From contig JAEXNS010000169.1 in NCBI GenBank assembly GCA_023439605.1, positions 1-8,104 on the forward strand: 8,104 nucleotides of DNA, read 5' to 3'. The notes beneath the pieces are model-generated. The model searched no databases. It was not told where the DNA came from and worked only from the letters and a program-made list of their open reading frames with translations. This document shows, in pieces, positions 1-6,444 of the stretch. A program made the translations under genes and the position numbers. The stretch comes from Bacillota bacterium. GTDB lineage: Bacteria; Bacillota; Clostridia; Oscillospirales; Ruminococcaceae. Positions within the stretch are counted from its first letter, which is position 1, and each line of letters starts with the position of its first letter.

Positions 1-146
1 AATATAGCTATGCAGAATTAGCGGAAATACATAATAAAAAAGAAGCAACATTAAGAAAGAGATATGAAAGAGCAAAAGACAAACTGGCTTCTGAATTGGA
101 AAACTGCAGAAGTGTACAAATAAAAGAAAAGGGGGAATTAATATGA
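1..146 (+). CDS. Sigma-70 family (probably ECF) RNA polymerase sigma factor, C-terminal fragment
   Basis: This is the last 47 codons of a gene that begins before the window, read in frame from base 3 to a TGA at 144-146. The visible protein starts YSYAELAEIHNKKEATLRKR and continues YERAKDKLASELEN. This has the layout of sigma region 4, the helix-turn-helix that contacts the promoter -35 element, including the basic recognition-helix pattern LRKRYERAK. It aligns without gaps to region 4 of the complete sigma factor at 2996-3538, with shared E, E, T, R, R-A-K, L and L positions, so the two are probably paralogues. The stop overlaps the next start as ATGA, which suggests translational coupling to the membrane protein downstream. 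Region 2 is outside the window, so assignment to the ECF group rests on paralogy and gene order. Confidence 0.8.
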   Translation, partial: YSYAELAEIHNKKEATLRKRYERAKDKLASELENCRSVQIKEKGELI

Positions 147-2779
147 AAAACAAAGAAAATTTGATAAAAGAACAACTATTGAATATTAATTTACCTAGTT
201 CTAATTTGCAAGAGAGAGTTTTTGCAGAGATAAGAAAACAAAATGGAGAGAAAAAAAATATAGATAATAAAAATAATGAACAAACAAAAGAAGAAAATAT
301 GGCGAAAGATTACAAAAACAGTATCAAAACAAGTGAAAAAACACCATGGTATACATATTTAAGCGTTGCAGCAGTTATATGTGTAATAGCAGGAACCACA
401 TTTGCATTTTCAAGAATGGATAGAACAAATAATAATGGTGGAGATGAAACTACGGTAACTACAGTTACTAGTGAAACTTCAGAAATAACATCAGTGGTTA
501 CTACTGTGACAGAAGATGTAGAAAATATAGGTTTAGAGGAAACAAAGTTGGATGCTCCAGGGCTTTTACATTATGGTGATTTAAGTTATAGAATAATTGA
601 TAATGAAATAACTATAGTTGATTGTTTGGATACAATAGTTGAAGCCAATATACCATCTGAAATAGATGGTTATCCAGTTACTAAAATAGATGATTATGCT
701 TTTTGGAGATCTCATGAATTGACAAAAGTTAATATACCTGATTCGATTGAAGAAATAGGCAGTTTAGCATTTGCTGATTGTGAGAAAATAGAAACTATCT
801 ATATTCCATATTCAGTTAGAACCATAGGAAATTATTTTGTTGATAGACATATCAAATATATAGAAGTAGATGAAAGAAATGATTATTTTTGCGATGTAGA
901 AGGGGTATTGTATACTAAAGATATGAAAACTTTAGTCCAATATCCAAGTGGAAAAACAGAAACTAGTTATAGTATTTTAGAATCAGTTGAAAAAATAAAT
1001 GAGGATGCGTTTTATTGGAATGAATTTCTAGAAGAAGTATTTATACCAGATTCAGTGAACGATATAGGAAGGATGGCTTTCTGTAGTTGTAGTAAATTGA
1101 AATCAATTAATATACCAGAAAAAATAACAGAAATAAAAAATAGGACGTTTGCTATGTGTTATGAATTGACATATATTAATTTGCCTGAAAATTTAAAAAA
1201 AATAGGTGATGGAGCTTTTAATTATTGTAATAGGATCACTTCAATCAATATACCAAATAAAGTTGAATTTATAGGTGCAGAAGCTTTTAAGGGTTGTGCT
1301 GAATTGAATTCGATAATAATACCTGATTCAGTTACGTATATGGGTAATTATGTATTTCAAGAATGTACAAAAATGCAGTCAATAGAAATGGGAAAAGGTG
1401 TTAATAGGATCAGTGATTTCATGTTTTCTCAATGCGAAATGCTAAATAGTGTTAATATTTCAAATTACATAGAAGCAATAGGAGTTAATGCATTTGGTTA
1501 TTGTAAAGGATTAAATTCGATTGAAATTCCCGAATCTGTAAAAGAAATAGGCGATTTTGCATTTGGTTCTTGTGATAAATTAACTGAAATAAAAGTAGAC
1601 TCTAAAAACACTAACTACTGTGATATAGATGGTGTTTTATTTAATAAAAATAAAACAGAGATTATAAGTTATCCAGTTGGAAAGATGGAAACTCATTATT
1701 CTATACCCAAATCAGTTAATGTAATAAATCAAAATGCTTTTTATTTTGCAAAAATAGTAACTGTAGATATTCCAGATTCAGTAATTGAAATAAAAAACAG
1801 TGCATTTGAATCATCGATGCTAAATACAATAAATATACCTGGTTCAGTTATTAGAATAGGTGAAGATGCATTTAGATGGACTCCTTGGTATGAACAACAA
1901 CCTGATGGAGTTGTTTACATAAGTGACTTTTTATATAAATATAAGTATGACATACAAAATATAATAGTAGATGGTAATTCGGATTTAAAAGTAAAAGAAG
2001 GAACCAAGTATATTGCCAAAGGAGCATTTGAGGGTGCTGGTAAATTTAATTCTATAGAAATACCAGAATCATTGATAGCAATAGACGATGAAGCGTTTGC
2101 AAGTTGTGCTTTCAACAAAATAAATATACCTAATTCCGTGGAAAAAATAGGCAATAGAGCTTTTGCAGGAAGTGGAATAGAAAATATATTAATTCCTGAA
2201 TCTGTAAAAGAAATAGGCGAAGCGGCATTCGATATACATGGATATTCAATTAATGTAGATGAAAAAAATAGGAATTACACTAGTGTAGATGGAGTTTTGT
2301 TTAATATTGACAAAACTATTTTGATGAGTTACCCATCAAAAAAAGAGGATGAATCATATATAGTTCCGAACTCAGTTAAAGAGATAGGAACAAATGCTTT
2401 TTCAGAATGTTCGTTTAAATCACTAACAATAGGGGAAAATGTTGAGATAATACAGGATTATGCATTTGCAAATTTACCATTGAAATCTATAGTAATACCG
2501 AATTCTGTGAAGAAAATTGGAGGAGGAGCTTTTTCTGAATGTAGACAGCTTGAAAGCATAGTTGTTGGTAAATCAGTAGAGAGTATAGAAAGCGGAGCTT
2601 TTTGGGATTGTAGTAACCTTGTTTCCATGACTCTTTTAAATCCAGATACTCAATTTGATGAACAAGGTGTTTTTTATCATGGAAATGATAACTTAACTTT
2701 TATAGGTTCAAAAAATTCAGATGTAGAAAGATATGCAAATGAAAATTATATTTATTTTATGGAGTTAAAAAATGAATAA
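143..2779 (+). CDS. Putative membrane-anchored anti-sigma factor with BspA-type leucine-rich-repeat ectodomain
   Basis: An 878-residue protein. Residues 1-68 are a charged, Lys/Glu-rich cytoplasmic segment with no Cys or His. Residues about 69-90 form one transmembrane helix (from WYTYLSVAAVICVIAGTTF), with no cleavable signal before it, so the C-terminus should be outside. Residues about 95-132 are a Thr/Ser/Glu-rich stem. From about 145 to 850 there are roughly 23 BspA-type LRRs (LRR_5-like) of the form IPxSVxxIGxxAFxxC. The end (NSDVERYANENYIYF) resembles the usual BspA C-cap. Three larger blocks, near residues 219, 462 and 684, carry a D-G/E-GVLFNxDKT-YP insertion. The start follows GGGGGA at 131-136 and overlaps the upstream sigma stop. 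LRR surfaces of this type bind proteins or cell-surface ligands. The anti-sigma role is inferred from gene order and from similarity of the N-terminus, helix and stem to the protein at 3495-6056. The alternative is a plain LRR surface protein. Confidence 0.8.
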   Translation: MKNKENLIKEQLLNINLPSSNLQERVFAEIRKQNGEKKNIDNKNNEQTKEENMAKDYKNSIKTSEKTPWYTYLSVAAVICVIAGTTFAFSRMDRTNNNGGDETTVTTVTSETSEITSVVTTVTEDVENIGLEETKLDAPGLLHYGDLSYRIIDNEITIVDCLDTIVEANIPSEIDGYPVTKIDDYAFWRSHELTKVNIPDSIEEIGSLAFADCEKIETIYIPYSVRTIGNYFVDRHIKYIEVDERNDYFCDVEGVLYTKDMKTLVQYPSGKTETSYSILESVEKINEDAFYWNEFLEEVFIPDSVNDIGRMAFCSCSKLKSINIPEKITEIKNRTFAMCYELTYINLPENLKKIGDGAFNYCNRITSINIPNKVEFIGAEAFKGCAELNSIIIPDSVTYMGNYVFQECTKMQSIEMGKGVNRISDFMFSQCEMLNSVNISNYIEAIGVNAFGYCKGLNSIEIPESVKEIGDFAFGSCDKLTEIKVDSKNTNYCDIDGVLFNKNKTEIISYPVGKMETHYSIPKSVNVINQNAFYFAKIVTVDIPDSVIEIKNSAFESSMLNTINIPGSVIRIGEDAFRWTPWYEQQPDGVVYISDFLYKYKYDIQNIIVDGNSDLKVKEGTKYIAKGAFEGAGKFNSIEIPESLIAIDDEAFASCAFNKINIPNSVEKIGNRAFAGSGIENILIPESVKEIGEAAFDIHGYSINVDEKNRNYTSVDGVLFNIDKTILMSYPSKKEDESYIVPNSVKEIGTNAFSECSFKSLTIGENVEIIQDYAFANLPLKSIVIPNSVKKIGGGAFSECRQLESIVVGKSVESIESGAFWDCSNLVSMTLLNPDTQFDEQGVFYHGNDNLTFIGSKNSDVERYANENYIYFMELKNE
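347..466 (+). repeat. Transmembrane/stem module, copy 1 (paralogous to 3711-3830)
   Basis: Forty codons, residues 69-108 of the LRR protein, encoding the transmembrane helix, the outer boundary FSRMDRTNNNGGDET and the start of the Thr-rich stem. It aligns without gaps to residues 73-112 of the protein at 3495-6056, with 24 of 40 identical residues by hand count. Near the helix exit the DNA is also close (AATAATGNTGGAGATGAAAC in both). The flanking ectodomains are unrelated, so this looks like a conserved chassis to which different sensors are attached. Confidence 0.8.
1532..1554 (+). repeat. Exact 23-nt direct repeat within the LRR gene, copy 1
   Basis: These 23 bases encode ESVKEIG and recur exactly at 2198-2220, 666 bases (222 codons) downstream in the same frame. 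The two copies open two of the three larger LRR blocks that contain a DGVLFN insertion, so they probably reflect duplication or gene conversion between blocks. Confidence 0.85.
2198..2220 (+). repeat. Exact 23-nt direct repeat within the LRR gene, copy 2
   Basis: Second copy of the ESVKEIG-encoding 23-mer first seen at 1532-1554. The following residues (GEAAF, then VDEKNRNYTSVDGVLFN) parallel those after copy 1 (GDFAF, then VDSKNTNYCDIDGVLFN). The duplicated unit is therefore roughly 95 residues long, larger than a single LRR. Confidence 0.85.
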
Positions 2780-2901
2780 AAATGTGATATTTTCAATGTT
2801 TTAAAAGTTAATATACTATAAACTATGGGTAGAATTTTTTGATTAAAAAATATAAATTAAAGGCTATAATTTCGTTAAGTAGTGTAGAACAGAAATAAAA
2901 T

Positions 2902-2941
2902 AAAAATCTTACAAAATAAAATTTTATTTTGTAAGATTTTT
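2902..2941. terminator. Intrinsic terminator formed by a perfect 40-bp palindrome
   Basis: Two 20-base arms, 2902-2921 and 2922-2941, are exact reverse complements with no unpaired centre (AAAAATCTTACAAAATAAAA and its complement). As RNA this folds into a long A/U-rich hairpin with a forced loop of a few bases at the centre, ending in a U-run that continues to 2943. It lies 122 bases after the LRR gene stop and 54 bases before the next sigma gene start. It should therefore separate the two cassettes, and its symmetry means it could act in both directions. Confidence 0.75.
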
Positions 2942-2943
2942 TT

Positions 2944-2969
2944 GAAATATTTTTATTACTATAGTTGTC
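2944..2969 (+). promoter_or_regulatory. Candidate ECF-type promoter for the sigma gene at 2996
   Basis: GAAAT at 2944-2948 and TGTC at 2966-2969 are separated by 17 bases. This resembles Bacillus ECF promoters (GAAAC, 16-17 bases, CGTC/CGTA), with mismatches at the last base of the -35 and the first base of the -10. It lies in the only space between the palindromic terminator and the sigma gene's ribosome binding site, where a promoter is needed if the terminator works. I saw no good sigma-A -35/-10 pair here. If real, it would suggest autoregulation. One AT-rich match is weak evidence. Confidence 0.3.
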
Positions 2970-2995
2970 TAATATTATAAAGGGGAGTGATATAA

Positions 2996-3538
2996 ATGGA
3001 TTTAGAAAATATTATTGAAGATTGTGATATTGAAAAAATAATGAAACATTACGGAAATCAAATAATGAGATTATGTTTTATATATTTGAAAAATCATCAT
3101 CAAGCAGAAGATGCAACACAAGAAACATTTATACAAGTATATAAAAACTATGGGAGGTTCGAGAAAAAATGTTCTGAAAAAACGTGGGTAACACAAATAG
3201 CGATAAATATATGTAAAAACATGATGAAAAGTTCATGGATAAGAAGGGTTGATACTAGGAGTAGCGTAGATGATAAAAGTTTAGTGTATGAAGATAAGTA
3301 CAGCGATGATACAGTTTTAAATACTATAATGAATTTAAAACCTATATACAAGGAAATAGTGATATTATATTATTACCAAGAATTAAAGTTTAATGAAATA
3401 TCAGAAGCTCTATCAATTCCGTTACCAACAGTACTAATAAGACATAAAAGAGCAAAAGAAATATTAAGTAAACAATTGAAAGGATGGTATTTCGATGAAG
3501 AACAATATACAGAATTATCTAAACGAAAAATTGTCTGA
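2996..3538 (+). CDS. ECF-type sigma-70 family RNA polymerase sigma factor
   Basis: A 180-residue protein, the normal length for an ECF sigma factor. Region 2 covers about residues 14-82 and contains AEDATQETFIQVYKNYGRF (37-55) for core binding and -10 recognition, followed by the conserved W of the TWVTQIAINICKN segment. A variable acidic linker covers about 85-105. Region 4 covers about 108-162, with the helix-turn-helix in KFNEISEALSIPLPTVLIRH and KRAKEIL. No region 1 or 3 is present, which defines the ECF architecture. The start has a strong AGGGGAG at 2981-2987, eight bases upstream. The last 14 codons overlap the start of the membrane protein gene at 3495, the usual arrangement for a sigma factor and its anti-sigma partner. 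It should direct RNA polymerase to a small regulon when released from that partner. The exact ECF subgroup cannot be assigned from sequence reading. Confidence 0.93.
   Translation: MDLENIIEDCDIEKIMKHYGNQIMRLCFIYLKNHHQAEDATQETFIQVYKNYGRFEKKCSEKTWVTQIAINICKNMMKSSWIRRVDTRSSVDDKSLVYEDKYSDDTVLNTIMNLKPIYKEIVILYYYQELKFNEISEALSIPLPTVLIRHKRAKEILSKQLKGWYFDEEQYTELSKRKIV
3481..3497 (+). promoter_or_regulatory. Ribosome binding site and start inside the sigma gene, setting the membrane protein start
   Basis: AGGA at 3481-3484 (part of GAAAGGATGG) is followed after ten bases by ATG at 3495. The spacing is slightly long. The start is supported by the protein: MKNN...LNEKLSDI...VMEKI resembles the start of the LRR protein, MKNK...IKEQLLNI...VFAEI. 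Starting at the next in-frame ATG, about 25 codons later, would remove this shared segment. Confidence 0.6.
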
Positions 3539-6056
3539 TATAACTTTTAGTGATGAAAGTCAAGCTAAAGTAATGGAAAAAATAAAAACACTTTCGTTAA
3601 ATAGAGATAAAGAAGAAAATACAGACAAAGTGACAAAAGAATTTAAAAATATAGAGAAATCAAGTGTTATAATTGAAAAAGTAGAAGTAAAGGATGTGAA
3701 TAAATCTATATGGATTAAATATATAAGTTTTGCAGCAGCATTTTTGATAATAGTAGGTTCAACATTTTCATTTTCGAAAATGGATAGCTCAAACAATAAT
3801 GTTGGAGATGAAACAATTGTTACAACAGTTGATTTTTTTCAAACGGACAATGAGACCAGTAGTGTTGGAGATGAAGCAAATAATGATACTAATGAAAGCA
3901 ATGATTTTTACCCACAAAAAATAGAAAATTATTTTATCGCAGAACAAATAGCATTAAATGGGGAATATGACTATTTTGATTTTTATGGTGTAGCTAATGG
4001 TAAAGCATACATAATAGCACAAGATATAAGTGGCATGCAAATAGATAGTACATATGTATGGGTTATTATAAATGAAGATGGTATTGAAGAATCAAAGATA
4101 CCTATAAAGCCTCAACATGAGGGTGGTATAAATGATTTTACTATAAATGAAGATGGTACTATATCATTTATTGAAAATGCCTATATAAATGATATAGTAC
4201 AAACTTATATACATACAATGGATATAACAGGTGCCATTATTTCAACTATCGAAGTAAAAGAACCGAATATTTCTTTCGATAATTGTTTAATTCCATTTAT
4301 AAAAGATAAAGATGGAAATTTTATTTTAGCTGTATCTATTATTAACCAAACATCAGGTGAGCAAAGTACAATAATATATAAGGTCAATAATAGTGGTGAG
4401 ATATTATTGACAATAGAAGATAAAGCGTTTTATGGTGTGGGTGTAAATAAAATATTTAAAATGAAAAATGGAGATATTATCCTACAATATTATAGTAATT
4501 TTGCAAAAGTAAATTTTGAAAACAACTCAATAGAAAAAGATTATAAATTTGAAGGCTTAGATAAAAGAAAAAACTATGAAGTGATTAGTGGAAATGATGA
4601 ATATGAATTATTTCTAACCGACAATATGTCTTTATATGGGTATAACTCTGATGAGAAGGAGGTTGTAGAGATAATAAATTACGTAGATTCCGATATTGAA
4701 GGGTATGTGAAATTTGCTCTTCCTGTAAATAAAGATAGAATGATTTGTAAAATATATGACACAGTAGCTTCATCTGGACAGAAAAATGTAAATTTCATTT
4801 TAAAAAGAGTAGATTCTGAAACACTGAAAAAAGTACAAGAGAAACAAGTATTAACATTGGCTGGAAGTTATATCCCATGGTATTTATCTTCTGAGGTAGC
4901 TAGATTAAATAAATCAAATGATAAGTTTAGAGTCAAGTTAATTGATTACACAAAATATAACACAGAAGATGATTATGAAGCAGGAAGTAAAAAACTAAAT
5001 GATGAAATTTTAAATGGTAATATTCCAGATGTTTTAATACTTAATACAATGATGGATACAGATGCATATATAGATAAAGGTTTTTTAACAGATATGAATA
5101 CTTTTTTTAATTCTGACTTAGATATAAAAAAAGAAGATTATTTAGAAAATATAATTAATGTTTTTGAAACTGAAGGAAAGTTATATCAAATATCACCAAA
5201 CTTTTTGATAAAAGCTATGTTTGGAAAAACGTCAGAATTAGGTGAAAATAAGGAATGGAATATCGAGGATTTTAATGCGTTTTTAGGAAAAAATAAAGAC
5301 AAAGAAGTGGTGAATATAGGAGGTAAAGCTTTATTAGAAGAAATACTAAGAAGTACTATTGATGAATATATAAATTATAAAGAGGGAACCTGTAATTTTG
5401 AGAATGAAAATTTTATAAAGCTAATTGAAGGTATAAAAAAATATGATGAAAATAGGCTAGAATCACAAAATGAAGATTATAATTATAACACTTATAATTC
5501 ATTGCTTAACATGGATGCTATATACAGCTATTTGCAAATGCATCAAATTGAGAAGGGATATATTGGGGAAGAAATAACTTTAAAGTACTTTCCTTCAGTT
5601 ACAAGTGGATGTGCATCTATGGATATTGATTTTTCTCTTGCGATTTCTGATAAGTCAAAAAATAAAGAAGCAGCATGGGAATTTGTTAAAATGTTTCTAA
5701 AAGAGGATTTTCAAAATAGAGTGGGCTATTTATGGGGATTTCCTATAAAAAAATCTTCTTTAGAAAAACTAGCAGAAAATACAAAAAATCCAACACAAGA
5801 TATAGGAAGTCCACTTATTCAATCAGGTCTTCAAGTAGGAGATGAATATAAGGAAATAGGATTTATAGATGATCAAGGAATTGAAAAAGTTAATGATTTA
5901 ATAAAATCTATAAATTCTTCTGTGAAATATGACAGCGAAATAATAAATATTATTAGGGAAGAATTATATTCATTTTATGATGGCAATAAAACAGCAGAGG
6001 AAGTAGCAAACTTAATTCAAACTAGAATAAGTACCTATATAAATGAAACAAAATAG
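3495..6056 (+). CDS. Putative membrane-anchored anti-sigma factor with extracellular solute-binding ectodomain
   Basis: An 853-residue protein starting inside the sigma gene. Residues 1-72 are a charged cytoplasmic segment without Cys or His. Residues about 73-93 form one transmembrane helix (WIKYISFAAAFLIIVGSTF). A short Asp/Asn/Thr-rich stem reaches to about 140. Residues about 145-445 are beta-rich with repeated turns (FTINEDGTISF, FIKDKDGNFIL, FKMKNGDIILQYY), like a beta-propeller. Residues about 453-800 resemble family-1 extracellular solute-binding proteins: LTLAGSYIPWYL at the start, then LNGNIPDVLIL, FLTDMNTFF, the hinge-side GKLYQISPNF and the late NKEAAWEFVKMFL. The end, GNKTAEEVANLIQTRISTYI, fits C-termini of clostridial proteins of this kind. 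There is no lipobox, so it is helix-anchored rather than a lipoprotein. Inference: ligand binding outside controls release of the sigma factor inside. No transporter genes are adjacent, which argues against an ordinary ABC importer component. Confidence 0.82.
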   Translation: MKNNIQNYLNEKLSDITFSDESQAKVMEKIKTLSLNRDKEENTDKVTKEFKNIEKSSVIIEKVEVKDVNKSIWIKYISFAAAFLIIVGSTFSFSKMDSSNNNVGDETIVTTVDFFQTDNETSSVGDEANNDTNESNDFYPQKIENYFIAEQIALNGEYDYFDFYGVANGKAYIIAQDISGMQIDSTYVWVIINEDGIEESKIPIKPQHEGGINDFTINEDGTISFIENAYINDIVQTYIHTMDITGAIISTIEVKEPNISFDNCLIPFIKDKDGNFILAVSIINQTSGEQSTIIYKVNNSGEILLTIEDKAFYGVGVNKIFKMKNGDIILQYYSNFAKVNFENNSIEKDYKFEGLDKRKNYEVISGNDEYELFLTDNMSLYGYNSDEKEVVEIINYVDSDIEGYVKFALPVNKDRMICKIYDTVASSGQKNVNFILKRVDSETLKKVQEKQVLTLAGSYIPWYLSSEVARLNKSNDKFRVKLIDYTKYNTEDDYEAGSKKLNDEILNGNIPDVLILNTMMDTDAYIDKGFLTDMNTFFNSDLDIKKEDYLENIINVFETEGKLYQISPNFLIKAMFGKTSELGENKEWNIEDFNAFLGKNKDKEVVNIGGKALLEEILRSTIDEYINYKEGTCNFENENFIKLIEGIKKYDENRLESQNEDYNYNTYNSLLNMDAIYSYLQMHQIEKGYIGEEITLKYFPSVTSGCASMDIDFSLAISDKSKNKEAAWEFVKMFLKEDFQNRVGYLWGFPIKKSSLEKLAENTKNPTQDIGSPLIQSGLQVGDEYKEIGFIDDQGIEKVNDLIKSINSSVKYDSEIINIIREELYSFYDGNKTAEEVANLIQTRISTYINETK
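3711..3830 (+). repeat. Transmembrane/stem module, copy 2 (paralogous to 347-466)
   Basis: Forty codons, residues 73-112, covering the transmembrane helix, FSKMDSSNNNVGDET and the first part of the stem. They match the module at 347-466 without gaps. In addition, GTTGGAGATGAA at 3801-3812 recurs at 3864-3875, 63 bases (21 codons) later, so the stem itself shows a small internal duplication. Confidence 0.8.
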
Positions 6057-6085
6057 AAATTATTGTTAAGATGGGCTCCTTATAA

Positions 6086-6135
6086 TTAAAAAACAAAAAA
6101 GATTACAAAAATTATTTATTTGTAATCTTTTTTTG
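6086..6135 (+). repeat. 50-nt direct repeat containing a terminator, copy 1
   Basis: Every base from 6086 to 6135 is identical to 8055-8104, an offset of 1969. The base just before each copy differs (A against T). Copy 2 runs to the window edge, so the true length could be greater. The two copies bracket the peptidase gene and its whole upstream region. Confidence 0.95.
6095..6134 (+). terminator. Intrinsic terminator after the solute-binding anti-sigma gene
   Basis: A 15-bp stem, 6095-6109 with 6119-6133, begins AAAAAAGATTACAAA and closes a 9-base loop. It ends in a run of seven T (6128-6134). It lies about 40 bases after the stop at 6056. The A-run before the stem makes it potentially active in both directions. 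Confidence 0.85.
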
Positions 6136-6320
6136 TCACAAAACAAGTATTTTTAACGTAATATATTATATAAGAAATAATTAAAAACAAAAATAATAAA
6201 TTTAAACTTTTAAAATAAAAAAATTTAAACAAAGAAATTTTTTTGTGATATTTATATATTTTAAATAGTTTTAGCTATATAAAGAAAAATTATAATTGTT
6301 TTTACTTTTATTCGAAATCG

Positions 6321-6332
6321 TGACAAATGTCA
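6321..6332. promoter_or_regulatory. Inverted repeat TGACA-AA-TGTCA, candidate operator
   Basis: TGACAAATGTCA has two exact 5-base half-sites around an AA centre. It is among the few G/C-containing elements in the region and lies just upstream of a weak candidate promoter: TTTACA at 6335-6340, 15 bases, TACAAT at 6356-6361. The form suits a dimeric repressor or activator. I cannot assign a regulator. Confidence 0.3.
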
Positions 6333-6416
6333 TATTTACAGTTAAAAAAATTTGGTACAATATAAACATAAAATTCAAACAAAAAGTATTTAAATATTTT
6401 TTGTAAATTAATTAAG

Positions 6417-6444
6417 TTGTTAATCCATGGATTGCATATATAAA
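6417..6444 (+). promoter_or_regulatory. Candidate sigma-A promoter for the C25 peptidase gene
   Basis: TTGTTA at 6417-6422 and TATAAA at 6439-6444 are separated by 16 bases, matching the -35 and -10 consensus at 4 and 5 of 6 positions. This predicts a leader of roughly 57 bases. The spacer contains most of a perfect 12-bp palindrome, AATCCATGGATT (6422-6433). The -10 abuts the inverted repeat at 6444-6468. In such AT-rich DNA, chance -10 matches are common. Confidence 0.35.
6422..6433. promoter_or_regulatory. Perfect 12-bp palindrome AATCCATGGATT
   Basis: A self-complementary 12-mer in the spacer of the candidate promoter, and one of the few G/C-containing points in the surrounding A/T tract. 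Its placement suits an operator, but no regulator family is recognised. Confidence 0.35.

Noticed and set aside
1915..2154. Open frame on the - strand inside the LRR gene
   Set aside because: It is a shadow of a strongly supported + strand repeat protein. It has no ribosome binding site and no recognisable product.
143..2779. CRISPR-like or satellite repeat array, because of the regular repetition
   Set aside because: The repetition is at protein level (LRRs) in one continuous reading frame. The DNA repeats are degenerate and not separated by unique spacers.
3148..3351. Open frame on the - strand inside the ECF sigma gene
   Set aside because: It is antisense to conserved sigma regions 2 and 4. 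Its hydrophobic composition is what complementing this reading frame would give.
3495..6056. Ordinary ABC-transporter binding lipoprotein
   Set aside because: There is no signal peptide with a lipobox Cys and no permease or ATPase gene in the window. The N-terminus matches the sigma-linked LRR protein instead.
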